From NCBI RefSeq assembly GCF_000801105.2, contig NC_079514.1, positions 1,364,001 through 1,428,000 of the forward strand: DNA of 64,000 bases, read 5' to 3'. The first letter of the stretch is position 1; each line of letters opens with the position of its first letter. Both the position numbers and the translations under genes were made by a program. The notes below the pieces were generated by a model. That model was not told the origin of the DNA. It ran no database searches and was given only the letters and a program-made list of their open reading frames with translations. Source of the DNA: Raphanus sativus. Taxonomy: Eukaryota > Streptophyta > Magnoliopsida > Brassicales > Brassicaceae. Shown one piece after another: positions 48,006 to 59,218 of the stretch.

Positions 48006-48866
48006 ATGTCTACCTTCAGCGGCGATGAAACAGCTCCTTTCTTCGGCTTCCTCGGCGCTGCAGCCGCACTCGTCTTCTCCTGTAATTCCCTTTTCCCTTA
48101 TCATTCTGTTCGTGATCGTCTTCCTCGTTTCTAGGATAGACATCTGAGATTTGTATAATTGCTTGACAATCTTCAAATTGAATCGTAAAACTACGCTTAG
48201 ATATTGCAGATCGCTCGTATGAGCATTTCGGTTCGATCTGCATCCATAAACAAATGAATGTGTGATTTTATGAGATTAATGTTTTAGCATTCGATCTTGT
48301 TAGATCCTATAAGGACGATTATTTTATTTTAATTAATAAATAAGTGAATATTCATTGGAATGAAAAGGTATGGGAGCTGCTTATGGAACAGCAAAGAGTG
48401 GAGTTGGTGTGGCTTCTATGGGAGTCATGAGGCCTGAGTTGGTCATGAAGTCCATTGTCCCCGTTGTCATGGCTGGTGTGTTGGGTATTTACGGTTTGAT
48501 TATTGCTGTTATCATCAGTACCGGGATTAACCCCAAGGCTAAGTCCTACTACCTCTTCGACGGATACGCACATCTCTCCTCCGGTCTTGCTTGTGGTCTC
48601 GCTGGTCTTTCTGCTGGTATGGCCATTGGTATTGTCGGAGACGCCGGTGTCAGGTTTGTTAATTCCCTCCTCCTCGTACAACCTACGAAACTTTTACAAA
48701 TGAATTGGTGTTTGACTTGTTCTTTTTTCCCAGGGCAAATGCTCAGCAGCCTAAGCTCTTTGTCGGGATGATTCTTATCCTTATCTTCGCAGAAGCGCTT
48801 GCTCTTTACGGCCTTATTGTGGGAATCATCCTCTCCTCACGAGCTGGCCAGTCTAGAGCTGAATGA
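48006..48866 (+). CDS. VHA-c1: V-type H+-ATPase 16-kDa proteolipid, subunit c
   Basis: Membrane rotor subunit of the vacuolar proton pump. Three exons: 48006-48081, 48368-48653 and 48734-48866, joined in phase to 164 residues, the invariant plant length. Four transmembrane helices are visible; the proton-carrying glutamate is Glu141 in [11 protein letters not shown] of helix 4. The N-terminus [20 protein letters not shown] and C-terminus [10 protein letters not shown] are the plant consensus. Plants have several near-identical VHA-c genes; neighbours (SAUR50, ADC2) point to the At4g34720 copy. Tandem site II motifs lie upstream. Intact. Confidence 0.93.
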
Positions 48867-49643
48867 GAATGTAACCCCACCACAAGATTTTCCCCCGAAG
48901 GTACTTTATTTTTCTGTGTGTGTTTTGTTGTTCTATCGTTCTTTAGCATATGTGTATCATCGGGAACTGAAAAAAAAAGAAATTTATTGGACACTTGGAA
49001 CTTTGTTTCGGAAGCTCTCCTATTTCTCTCTCTCGGAGGTTGCTCTCCGATGTAGGGATTTTTTTTATTATTTTGTTCTGTAATAAAGAGAGCTCTGATG
49101 GAGCTTGGTATGTTTTTTGTATTCTTGTATTGTCCTGAGGAAGTTAAATACATTTATTTGTAAAGAAGTTTGCTTTCTGAAATCATCTCGAGTCTCTGAT
49201 TGCTTTTCTCTGGTGTTTTGTGTTCCATCTTTGTTGTTGTGTTTTCTTTGAAGAAGTTCTGTTTATCTTTGATTTGATTTATAGTTTTATACAATGAACA
49301 TTAATTCATGCTGAAAGTTTTTGTGACAAAAGTTCTAAGAAAAAGAAGTTAAACTTGAGCCTTAGCATATCTTTTATTCCGAGATCAAAGTTTTAATTTC
49401 CTTTTCGTTTTTCTTTTACACAAAAGTATTTTCTCTGTTTTGCATTATATCTCAATATATATATATATTTTTACTATATTATCAAATACTACAAAAGCTT
49501 AACAAATCATTTTACGTGAGTGCGATTCGATATTTAATAGAACTATAAGAGACTATGACGACAATTTCCAGTAGTTGGTTAAAATGCAAGTTTTCTCGTG
49601 TGATATAAATCCTCCTAGAATTGTAACCTTTCACAGCTAATTT

Positions 49644-49812
49644 TTTTTTTTTTTGAATGATGTAAAATTTTATTCAGTCAAAACCTTTGTACATCTAGTG
49701 CTTCTGTTTATATTCAAGAGATCAAAAATTTACTCTAAAAAAGAGCTATCAAAGGAAAAAAATCTCCTCATGGTTTTGACTCTCTAGTCACAAACCATGT
49801 GATCAAGCCCTC
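49644..49812 (-). mobile_element. 5'-truncated LINE 3' end, 169 bp
   Basis: Begins with a T run and LINE-like 3' sequence; flanked by perfect 14-bp repeats TTCACAGCTAATTT at 49630-49643 and 49813-49826. Confidence 0.8.
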
Positions 49813-50122
49813 TTCACAGCTAATTTCTAATAACGCATAAAAGTGTTTAATTGTTTAAATATATGGTTGAAGAGATGGTAGTAGCCGTTTAATGCAGGCA
49901 CACAAACCAAGACCTCGCCTTGTGGAACCTCCCTTGGACTATTTTACCTTTTGGAAGTAGAAAATCCATATTTGTTGTCTTATGAATATATTATGAAAAA
50001 CAATAGTCTTAGTTAAGTTATTATTCTGATGGGATTTTATTATCTTAGACCATGTGATGTGATCCTCCACAATGTTAGTGATATATTTAAATTTGAATAT
50101 ACTGTTGCATCCCAATGTATTT

Positions 50123-50134
50123 TCTTGGTCAAAA
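50123..50134 (+). mobile_element. Tail-only insertion, 12 bp
   Basis: TCTTGGTCAAAA between perfect 15-bp repeats CATCCCAATGTATTT at 50108-50122 and 50135-50149. Confidence 0.6.
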
Positions 50135-50944
50135 CATCCCAATGTATTTCTATAGTTTTTTCCACATTGTATTGTCTTAATTGCTTGGATAAGACCCTGT
50201 GGTAATTCACTAATTCCTAATAACATATATAAGGACCACCCACAATAGGTAGAAAATCCATCCGTAAGAGTTCTGATAAATTGTGTTAATCTATATGGCT
50301 TTAATATGCATTGCAAAGTTGATTTTCAATGGTTAAACCAAAAATGTGTCGAGTCATGAGTGACTATATATTTTATATTCTTCAATATTTATCATATTCA
50401 ATTTACCAGTGAATTAAAATCATCATTCTCATGATTAAGAACATGAGAATGATGGTACTCAAACAAAAACAAACCATTACTCATTTGTCTAGTTTTTCGT
50501 TATATTTAATGTTTACATCGTTACACTGGAGTTAAATAAAGAACTTACATGTGTTTGTCAATATTTTACAATCAAAATTATGAGTATTTTTAGTTACAAC
50601 ATAAAAGCAATAACAAAAAAGAAAATTGAATATCTTAAATTGATTGCATAGAATATCAAAAATATGGTAAATTAGGTGGTTATCTAGATTATATGAAATA
50701 ATAGCTTTAATTTTAATTAGATAAGGAAAATATAAAAATAATTAACATTAGATTTATTAATTGATTCAGTGATAATATTATAAATATTGTGCAAGTTTAA
50801 GTATTAGTTTTAATTTGTACTTTGCTTATCTTTAGTAGTGATAAAACCACTAGCCTAAATTAGGTCTCCACATCGTTTTGCAAGAGTACTATATAAAAAA
50901 TAGGTTTTCTACGTTAGCACACACAAAGAGAAATTAGGTTTTCT

Positions 50945-50968
50945 TTTATTTTTTCTTTTGACCAAAAA
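50945..50968 (-). mobile_element. Tail-only insertion, 24 bp
   Basis: A T-rich insert containing TTTTGACCAAAAA between perfect 16-bp repeats AGAAATTAGGTTTTCT at 50929-50944 and 50969-50984. Confidence 0.6.
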
Positions 50969-51844
50969 AGAAATTAGGTTTTCTATATCACTTCGTAAAA
51001 GTATTATCAAATAGACCTTCAAAAGGTCAAAAGTTTCTGATTTTAGTGCAATTATATAGTCTTGGCTGATGTCAATCATGTCATCGATGGAGTCTTATAA
51101 AACGATCAGAAAAGGCGTTGTCAAAAGACGTAGGACGGCTAATTATTTTGTATTTTTAAAGGTCAGCTTATTAATTAATTTGTTTTGGTTCTGTAATGCA
51201 TTTTGTTTGTTTAGTCAAACTAATTGCGGTAGATGGTCTTTTACGTGATTATGCAGCGAATCCCTTATGCATGAAAATTTTTGTTTAGTAAATAGGGTAA
51301 AAAATCAAGAAGACAAGATTTAGTTAGCCGGGTTGGACACGGCACATTAGAATCCATCACAACCACATGACAATGAATCTCCAAATCACACGTCACGTAA
51401 CTAAGCGCTATATATTTTCGTACGATGGCCGATGGGATATTGGGATGTACTAACCCCACTTTAAAGATTATGCAGTATGCCAGTATATAATGTAAATGAC
51501 TCATTACGAATATCATTAAATTGAGGATAACGCGAATATTTTTGAAATAGAATTGTGGTATGAAATATGAATTGAAAGAGCACTATTTACGATAGCCACA
51601 AGAGTTAGTGGTATACGTGTGGCGTCCGCGTTCAGTAAGCGGCCGTGTACCGCCCTCAACGTGTTTTTCTTTTCCTTGTTCTATTGCATATTCCAATTGT
51701 AAGTTGCTCGAATTAAGATTCAGATGCTCATGTGATCCTAAGTTGCTCGTGATAAAACAGAAAGGTATTATATTGTTGATATTTGGTGTATACTTCTAAT
51801 ACGCTGTATATATAATGTTTTGCGTTTGCAAAACTATTCACGTA

Positions 51845-51871
51845 ATCTTAACATTTTATCAAAAAAAAAAA
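51845..51871 (+). mobile_element. Tail-only retroposon insertion, 27 bp
   Basis: ATCTTAACATTTTATC plus eleven A between perfect 14-bp repeats AAACTATTCACGTA at 51831-51844 and 51872-51885. Confidence 0.75.
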
Positions 51872-52137
51872 AAACTATTCACGTATATATATAGAAAAAT
51901 ACGATAGAATTACAAAAATTTCTCCACAGAGAGAGGAGGTTGAAGAGCATTGAAGTAATAAACAATTATAAGGAATGGGAAGACACTAATTAGAAAGTCG
52001 GAAAATTTAAGAGCATCCATCCGCCCACTCCGATACATCAATGTCCCGTTATTTATTAGTCACCGGAAAGCATTTGCTAAAGTAAATGTAAATTTGAATC
52101 ATTCAGCAAATTTAATGCAACAATTAAAATTAAAAAT

Positions 52138-52157
52138 GCCCTTTAAAAAAACAAAAA
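52138..52157 (+). mobile_element. Tail-only insertion, 20 bp
   Basis: GCCCTTTAAAAAAACAAAAA between perfect 18-bp repeats at 52120-52137 and 52158-52175, directly beside the Harbinger-like MITE. Confidence 0.65.
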
Positions 52158-52182
52158 ACAATTAAAATTAAAAATACATTTA

Positions 52183-53130
52183 GGCCTTGATTGGTACAGG
52201 CTAATGAAAAAGCAGTATAAGTATGCTGTAGAAGCAGTATGCCGCAGAAGCTGTATGATTTTATTAAAACTTTCAATAAGATGATTAGTAGGGCAGTAGC
52301 AGTATACAATTTTAATTTTCTTTACAAAAGTTAGTATATAATATATTTATTTTAAAATTATATATATTAAATTATAATATATATTAATAATATATTTGTT
52401 ATTAAAAATAATGAATCTTAATTAATAACATAAATTAAATTAATTTTAAATGTGAAATATTATTATTTAAAAATGTAATCTTAAAAAAATATAAATTTAT
52501 TTTGGATATAAAATAATTTTGAATATTATTAAATAAAATAAATAATATATAAATTTATTTTTGGATATAAATAATTTGAATATTATTAAACAAAATTAAT
52601 AAATTATCATTATATATATATATATATATCTTTTATTTTACATATTAATATATAAAAAGATATAATTAATTTATTTTATTTACTAATTTCAAAAATTATG
52701 TCTATATCAATAATTTTATTTAAAAAAATAAAATTTACAATTAAAATATCTATTTTTAAAAATAATATTTTGCATTTAAAATATAATTTAATTATATAAA
52801 TTAAATTATATTTTAAATGTGAAATACTATTTTTTTAAAAGAAAATATTTATATTGTAAATTTATTTTAGAAATCAAAATTTTATTTTCTGGATATAAAA
52901 TAATTTTATGATATTCTTAAATCAAATAAATGAACTAATTATATTTATTTCTTAAATTCATAAACTGTAAATGCAAATACTCTTCCAAAAACTTTATACG
53001 AGAGCATTTGCGAGAGAGCATTTGGAAAGCATTAGCATTTAATAAATATTTTTCTAAATATTTTTCTAACAAATACTGATTAGATAAAGTGTAGTATAAT
53101 GCTAATGATAATGTTCTATCAATCAAGGCC
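52183..53130. mobile_element. PIF/Harbinger-like non-autonomous element, 948 bp
   Basis: Ends GGCCTTGATTGGTA and TATCAATCAAGGCC are terminal inverted repeats, with TTA on both outer sides (52180-52182, 53131-53133), the classic Harbinger target. The interior is extremely AT-rich with no transposase frame. Confidence 0.82.
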
Positions 53131-53230
53131 TTAGATCTTTGAAAACAATGTAGAAATGTCACTCAGTATTCTAGATTTTGTCTATCTTTCGATCCTAGCG
53201 ACAATGGTACCAAGTGTCAACAATCTAATA

Positions 53231-53536
53231 TTCCATCCATCTGTTTTTTCATAATACACACAAATTAAGAAATTATTTAATTCCTCTGTTTCATAATAAA
53301 TGTCACTCTAACCATTTTTTTGTTACATAAAAAATGTCACTTTACAATTTCATGCAGATTATACTTATTTTTAGCTGAAATTAATTACAAACTGTATTAA
53401 TTTTATAAATAGTTTTATTTATCTCAAATATTATTGGCCGGTGAGGTATAATTAATAACAATTTACTTATATTTTCGTCATTTTCTTAATTTTTGTAAAA
53501 AATGTCTAAGTGACACTTATTTAAAAACGGAAAGAG
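53231..53536. mobile_element. Stowaway-like MITE, about 306 bp
   Basis: Right end AACGGAAAGAG with TA, left end near TTCCATCCATCTGTTTT after TA. A second left-like end at 53283 (CCTCTGTTTCATAATAA) suggests an internal duplication or nested copy. Confidence 0.6.
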
Positions 53537-53824
53537 TATTATCTATTTTACTTCTATTTAACATATCATTTTGTTAATTAATAAACTGAAACTAAAGATA
53601 ATATTTGAAAAATTGTTTGATTTATGCATCGAAAAAATAAAACGACCATTATAATGAAACAAATTTTAAAAATTAGAACGACATTTAATATGAAACGGAT
53701 AAAATACTAAAAATAATCAAATAAAAATTTATAGTCATTTTAAGAAAATTAATGAATATTTATATTTTGAATTGGTGATTTAATAAGAAAGAGAATCAAA
53801 TGTTTTCTCAACACAAAAGGATAT

Positions 53825-53841
53825 ATCTTTTTCAAGAAAAA
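53825..53841 (+). mobile_element. Tail-only insertion, 17 bp
   Basis: ATCTTTTTCAAGAAAAA between perfect 15-bp repeats AACACAAAAGGATAT at 53810-53824 and 53842-53856. Confidence 0.6.
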
Positions 53842-54048
53842 AACACAAAAGGATATCCATTGGACGAATACTATAGACTGCTGAAAAAAATTATTTACAT
53901 GCTTCCAAACAAAGTATGGGTCCGTGGGCAGAAGTAAACTCCATAACACAACTACTCCCCCACGTAAGACCACCACGCGGCGACTCGTAGCTGAGTGGTC
54001 GTGCCAAAAGGAATCCTTGTTCTCATAAAATTGAAATCGTCTTTCTTT

Positions 54049-54059
54049 AAAAAAAAAAA
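54049..54059 (+). mobile_element. Pure poly(A) insertion, 11 bp
   Basis: Eleven A between perfect 16-bp repeats GAAATCGTCTTTCTTT at 54033-54048 and 54060-54075. The most extreme tail-only case. Confidence 0.75.
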
Positions 54060-54468
54060 GAAATCGTCTTTCTTTTGGTCAATTTTATTGTCTGTTTATT
54101 TTTATTTTCTCCTTTTATAATATATAATGTTTTAAAGACTTTTTAGTTTTAAAATATAAATGTTTTGACATATCTGCATAAAATTTATTCTAAAATAAAA
54201 CAGATGGATTAATTTGTTAGAAAGAGGTAAAAAAAGATATGGACCAGTAGGTACATGCACGCTACGCAGTTGTGTGCAATGTGTCAGAGTGTTAACTACT
54301 CCACAAAGCAATGATCATTGGATCAACGGTCGGATCCAATCTCGTTGCGAGATCTAATTTATAAAACGCACGTTGCTTTTACCAGTTTAGATATTTTTCG
54401 TAAAAACTTTAGAGCTTTAGCAATTGTAAAAAAACTCTCAACCGAACTCTCAGTTGACTCATGAAGTT

Positions 54469-54485
54469 TTTTTTTTTTTTGCTAA
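54469..54485 (-). mobile_element. Tail-only retroposon insertion, 17 bp
   Basis: Twelve T plus GCTAA (minus strand TTAGC then poly(A)) between perfect 18-bp repeats CAGTTGACTCATGAAGTT at 54451-54468 and 54486-54503. Confidence 0.82.
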
Positions 54486-54901
54486 CAGTTGACTCATGAA
54501 GTTCATTTCACGTTATGACATAACCGTAATAATAGTGTAGACCTGCAAATCGAAATTTATTTTCTAAATATACTTAGAAAAACATGAGTATTCACAACTG
54601 TCTTTGTCACATTGTGAATGAGAGAAACTTAAATCAACACTAGTTAATAGTTTTGCGGAAAAAACCATCATTGGGTTAATACGTAAAACAGCACCTGAAT
54701 AATCAATCATTGGCGGAGAGTCAGTCACGTAGGGAAACTAAAATCTATGATAAGATTTTTTTGCAGTTTCTTTTTGGTGAAAAAAAATGTAAAACCAAAA
54801 AAAGATAGAAGTAGAAAAAAATCAATAATAATAAATGGGCCCCATGGGCCGAATCCAACTCTCCTCAGTCATCACCTTCTCCCAACTAAAGCTTTTCCTC
54901 C

Positions 54902-54909
54902 TATATAAA
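54902..54909 (+). promoter_or_regulatory. TATA box of ADC2
   Basis: TATATAAA, 460 bases before the ADC2 start. It implies a long leader of about 430 bases. Confidence 0.7.
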
Positions 54910-55044
54910 CAAGACCAGTTCCCCTTCATCAAACTCACACCCTTCTCCCCTCAATTTCCGCTCTGTTTCTCTTTGCATTTTCCCATAGAAACTTCACATT
55001 CTCGTTCCCCCCTTTCTCTTCATATAGATCCAGTCCCTCTCTGC

Positions 55045-55059
55045 ATGGTCGGGGAATAG
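55045..55059 (+). promoter_or_regulatory. Minimal upstream ORF in the ADC2 leader
   Basis: ATG GTC GGG GAA TAG encodes a four-residue peptide, 310 bases before the main start and within the predicted leader. Confidence 0.4.
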
Positions 55060-55217
55060 AATCTGTTGTCTCTCAAATTTGCAAAAGAAAAAAAAATCCT
55101 TTTTTTTTTTTAAATTAAAGTTTTTCTGAAACATTCACCGTGGAGATTCTCGGATCAGGTCGGGCTGCTCGAGGTGGGTTTCACGGCGGGGACAGATACA
55201 TCTTCTGCCTTCTCTTG

Positions 55218-55260
55218 AGGGGGTAGCCGAGGCTCCGGCCTCGGCGGTTTTCAAACCCCT
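55218..55260 (+). promoter_or_regulatory. GC-rich hairpin in the ADC2 leader (ADC-box candidate)
   Basis: GCCGAGGC (55226-55233) pairs fully with GCCTCGGC (55238-55245) around the tetraloop TCCG, a C(UNCG)G loop of high stability. An outer stem AGGGG (55218-55222) can pair with CCCCT (55256-55260). A conserved GC-rich hairpin in plant ADC leaders is reported to limit translation; this is very probably that element. Confidence 0.75.
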
Positions 55261-55321
55261 TACCTTCACAAAATCTGGTAATTAAAAATCAAACCTTTCT
55301 TAAGATCCGCTGCTGAAAAAA

Positions 55322-55360
55322 AACAGAGCAATACAGAGCAAAACAGAGCAAAAACAGAGT
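55322..55360 (+). repeat. Four tandem ACAGAG(C/T) units before the ADC2 start
   Basis: ACAGAGCA-type units repeat every 10-11 bases in the last 50 leader bases. A-rich, unstructured sequence between the hairpin and the start codon. Confidence 0.7.
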
Positions 55361-55370
55361 GTTAAGAAAG

Positions 55371-57470
55371 ATGCCTGCTTTAGCTTGTGTCGATAGCTAC
55401 GCCGCCGACGTGTTCATCCCACCGTCACCACCACCACCTTCCTCCACCTCCACCGCCGTCGCCGTCGACGCCTGGAGCCCCTCTCTCTCCTCCTCTCTCT
55501 ACCGCATCGACGGATGGGGAGCTCCTTACTTTGCCGCTAACTCCTCCGGCAACATCTCCGTTCGTCCTCACGGCTCCAACACTCTCCCTCACCAAGACAT
55601 CGATCTGTTAAAACTCGTCAAGAAGGTGACCGATCCGAAACAAACCGGCGGTTTGGGGCTCCAGCTTCCGGTTATCATCCGGTTCCCTGACGTTCTGCAG
55701 AACCGCCTCGAGTCTCTCCAATCCGCGTTCGATTTCGCGATACAGAGCCAAGGGTACGAGTCTCACTACCAAGGAGTGTACCCCGTGAAATGCAATCAAG
55801 ACCGGTTCGTCGTGGAGGACATTGTGAGATTCGGTTCTCAATTCCGGTTTGGTTTGGAAGCCGGCTCTAAACCGGAGATCCTCCTCGCTATGAGCTGCTT
55901 GTGTAAAGGCGGCAACCCTGAGGAAGCCTTTCTCGTCTGTAACGGCTTCAAAGACGCTGAGTATGTATCTCTAGCTCTTATGGGAAGGAAGCTGGCGTTG
56001 AACACTGTGATTGTGCTTGAGCAAGAAGAAGAGCTTGATTTGGTTATAGGCCTGAGTCAGAAGATGAACGTGAGGCCTGTGATTGGGCTGAGAGCTAAGC
56101 TGAGGACCAAACACTCTGGTCACTTCGGTTCGACTTCAGGTGAGAAAGGGAAGTTCGGTTTAACTACTTCTCAGATAGTTCGTGTCGTGAGGAAGCTTAG
56201 TCAGGCTCGTATGCTTGACTGTCTCCAGCTTTTGCATTTCCACATTGGCTCCCAGATTCCATCCACTTCCTTGTTATCTGATGGTGTCTCCGAAGCTGCT
56301 CAGCTTTACTGCGAGCTGGTCCGTCTCGGTGCCAACATGAAAGTTATAGACATCGGTGGTGGCTTGGGGATTGACTACGACGGGTCTAAATCCGGAGAGA
56401 GCGATCTCTCCGTTGCCTACACTCTCGAGGAGTATGCTGAAGCTGTTGTAGCCTCTGTTCGGTTTGTATGCGAGAGGAGGTCGGTGAAGCATCCTGTGAT
56501 ATGCAGCGAAAGCGGGAGAGCGATAGTCTCTCATCACTCTGTTTTGATCTTTGAAGCTGTCTCGTCGGTTAAACCGGCTGTTCACGAAGCTGATCCTGAT
56601 GATATTCGGTTCTTGCTTGAATCCGAGGAAGCTTACGAGGAGGTGTACTCTGCTGTGATGCGTGGGGATCAAGAAAGGTGTTTGCTTTACGTTGAGAAGC
56701 TGAAGGAGAGATGCGTTGAAGGTTTTAAAGACGGTGTTGTGAGCGTCGAGCAGTTAGCTTCCGTTGATGGGTTATGCGAATGGGTTTTAAAGGCTATTGG
56801 CGGGTCGGATCCGGTTCAGACTTACAATATTAACCTCTCGGTTTTCACTTCGGTTCCTGACCTATGGGGGATTGAGCAGCTGTTTCCTATAGTCCCTATT
56901 CATAAGCTCGACCAAAGGCCGGGGACACGTGGCGTATTGTCGGATTTGACGTGTGACAGCGATGGGAAGATTGATAAGTTCATAGGCGGGGAGTCTAGCT
57001 TGCCGCTGCATGAGCTAGAGAGCGATGGAGGGAGGTACTTCTTGGGGATGTTTCTTGGAGGGGCTTACGAGGAGGCGCTAGGTGGAGTGCACAACTTGTT
57101 TGGTGGGCCGAGCGTTGTACGTGTCTTGCAGAGTGATGGGCCTCATGGCTTTGCTGTGACACGAGCCGTGCCTGGTCAGTCCTCTGCTGATGTTCTTCGT
57201 GGGATGCAGCATGAGCCTGAGATGATGTTTCAGACGTTGAAGCACCGAGCAGAGGAGGTTATGCATCATCATACCAAAGGTGGTGAAGAAGAAGATGATG
57301 ATGATGATGATGAAGCTGAGTTCGGTAATGTCGCGGCTTGTCTTGACCGTTCGTTTCATAACATGCCGTATCTAGCGACCGAGGAGGTGTCTATGAGTAA
57401 CTCTCTTTCGGCTGCGGTCAGTAACCTTGGCTTTTACTATTGCGATGAAGATGACTACCTCTCTGCATGA
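55371..57470 (+). CDS. ADC2: Arginine decarboxylase 2
   Basis: PLP-dependent enzyme that converts arginine to agmatine, the first step of the plant putrescine pathway. Intronless, as in Arabidopsis. An in-frame ATG at 55359 exists, but [15 protein letters not shown] at 55371 matches the known N-terminus, giving 699 residues. The PLP lysine is Lys140 in YPVKCNQ; other blocks are LHFHIGSQ, the phosphate-binding [24 protein letters not shown] and the active-site Cys528 in LTCDSDG. The N-terminus is Pro/Ser-rich and probably plastid-directed. Near the C-terminus an acidic run [14 protein letters not shown] is encoded by a GAT repeat that may vary in length. The leader carries a strong hairpin. 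ADC1 is the paralogue; CIB22 and VHA-c next to it support ADC2 (At4g34710). Confidence 0.95.
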   Translation: MPALACVDSYAADVFIPPSPPPPSSTSTAVAVDAWSPSLSSSLYRIDGWGAPYFAANSSGNISVRPHGSNTLPHQDIDLLKLVKKVTDPKQTGGLGLQLPVIIRFPDVLQNRLESLQSAFDFAIQSQGYESHYQGVYPVKCNQDRFVVEDIVRFGSQFRFGLEAGSKPEILLAMSCLCKGGNPEEAFLVCNGFKDAEYVSLALMGRKLALNTVIVLEQEEELDLVIGLSQKMNVRPVIGLRAKLRTKHSGHFGSTSGEKGKFGLTTSQIVRVVRKLSQARMLDCLQLLHFHIGSQIPSTSLLSDGVSEAAQLYCELVRLGANMKVIDIGGGLGIDYDGSKSGESDLSVAYTLEEYAEAVVASVRFVCERRSVKHPVICSESGRAIVSHHSVLIFEAVSSVKPAVHEADPDDIRFLLESEEAYEEVYSAVMRGDQERCLLYVEKLKERCVEGFKDGVVSVEQLASVDGLCEWVLKAIGGSDPVQTYNINLSVFTSVPDLWGIEQLFPIVPIHKLDQRPGTRGVLSDLTCDSDGKIDKFIGGESSLPLHELESDGGRYFLGMFLGGAYEEALGGVHNLFGGPSVVRVLQSDGPHGFAVTRAVPGQSSADVLRGMQHEPEMMFQTLKHRAEEVMHHHTKGGEEEDDDDDDEAEFGNVAACLDRSFHNMPYLATEEVSMSNSLSAAVSNLGFYYCDEDDYLSA

Positions 57471-57477
57471 GGAAAGG

Positions 57478-58325
57478 TGGTTTGTTGTTTGCATTCTTGT
57501 GTTATCGTATGTTTCTTTTAATAAAGTAGTAAAATAATCATAATGATGAGATTCATCGTTGTTTAATGTTGTTTTTTTTATTTTAATTAGAAGATCCGAA
57601 TGATGAAAGTACTTTTGTGAAATTCAGATCTTTGTACTATGTTATTTGATGTTTGAAATGTAACGTTCTTGTTTCATTTATATATAATTGTTGGCATTAT
57701 TATAAGAGTTTAGTGAAAAGATACAGAATTATGTCTCCAACGAGTGTGGCGGTGCCGCGGTGGGAGGGTTGATCCTTGTCCACTTTCTCTTATTGATTAG
57801 GCTTCAAAAAAAAAAATTCTATGCTAAGTGAAGTATTCTAGAGAGTGTCAAAAAAGAAAATGGTTCTATACTGAAAAAAATTGTCATTTCTCACTTTGGA
57901 AATGTACTAACAATTTAGATTTATGAGAAGTTGTCGGATCATCGTTTTAATGGAATAGTCTCTTTTCTTTTGCAAAATAGAGAAATTATGTTCTAATATA
58001 TAAATATACTCGAATTATTGTAGAAGAGATAGATAGTCCGATAAAATTCAAACTTGCAAGGTTATGTCGCATGGTTTGTTGTTGCATTCTAGTATTATCT
58101 TAGTTTCTTTCGATAAAGTAGTAAAATAATCATAATGATGAGATTCATCGTCGTTTAATGTTTTCAATTAGAGGATCCGAGTGATGTCCTTTTGTGAAAT
58201 TCGGATCTTTGTATGTTATTTGTGATGTTTGAAATGTAACGTTCTTGTTTCAAAAAAATAAATAAATAAATATAATTTTATGCATAGTGCTACAAGTTCT
58301 TTTCATTATTATAGGAGTTTAATGA
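57478..58325 (+). repeat. Diverged direct duplication of the ADC2 3' flank
   Basis: Sequence 57478-57715, directly after the ADC2 stop, recurs at 58072-58325 about 590 bases downstream with small changes, including a 35-base identical core around AAGTAGTAAAATAATCATAA and the distal part AATGTAACGTTCTTGTTTCA. The second copy has no coding sequence before it. Confidence 0.88.
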
Positions 58326-59202
58326 AAAATATTTTGTTGTCTAGTAGTCCTTGTATCAGTTACGCATCGCCGCATCTTGAAGACTTGAACGGCGACGTGG
58401 GCGGTTGTGAGTAAAGAGAGAGTGCGACAACAAACACACATTACATATGCTGGATTCTGACATGTATGTCTTGCTACTGACTCACTTCTTTATTTATTAG
58501 GCCTTGGGAAGCGGTTGAATGAATGAGACTGATTGATTGATATGTTTGGCTCATGTTTTGTGTATTTTTGGTAGTTGCATCATTCAATTATCTCTCGGGT
58601 CACTGCACCGCTTGTTTTGGAATATATCTCTTTTTACATTACATGGAGGTAAATTTGGACACACTAAAATAAAATAAAATGCATATTCGAGATTATGTGT
58701 TGTTTTCATATTAGTTGTCTGGTTGTTGGAAATAATGAAAAAGCATATAATTCTTCGAAAACGAAAGATTAAAATTTAAAGGTAAAAATGTTTTAAGAAA
58801 ATGGTAGAGTATCTTATGGTTCATGTTTATCTACTTGTAGATGATGGCATCACTTTTTGGTCTGTGTTTGTTGATATATGTAGTACTTATATTTACCAGT
58901 TATTAAAAGAGCGAGAGAAAAAGAATGATCGTTAGCTTCAATATTACATCATTTTAACGATTTATTAAAAACCAAATGGTTGTTCATATATGATATTAGT
59001 CTGGATTTCGATATAAAACTGTCTAGTTATAAGAAGAGCAAGACGAAATTAAATGTGTAGGATACATTTTCTAGTCATCGTGATAGATGGAATAAAATTC
59101 TCTTTTTTTTAGGAAATTCATATTTGTTAGGAAATAATTAACCAGTAAACAATATTAGCATGATAAGAAAAATTTTACTTTACAAAGATGATTCTACTTA
59201 CT

Positions 59203-59218
59203 TTTTTTTTGATCAACC
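59203..59218 (-). mobile_element. Tail-only retroposon insertion, 16 bp
   Basis: Eight T plus GATCAACC between perfect 17-bp repeats AGATGATTCTACTTACT at 59186-59202 and 59219-59235. Confidence 0.75.

Larger units (their letters stand above)
48867..54901. other. 6-kb transposon-rich intergenic region
   Basis: No gene recognised. It contains a 169-bp LINE end, at least six tail-type insertions, a 948-bp TTA-flanked MITE and a Stowaway-like MITE. The stretch 52310-52960 is almost pure AT. Confidence 0.5.

Noticed and set aside
53985..54060. A-box-like sequence (TAGCTGAGTGG) before a poly(A) run, as a SINE
   Set aside because: No B box, and the direct repeats flank only the A run, not the A-box part.
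54835..55059. 74-residue frame before ADC2
   Set aside because: Lies across promoter, TATA box and leader; only its last ATG (the short uORF) could be translated.
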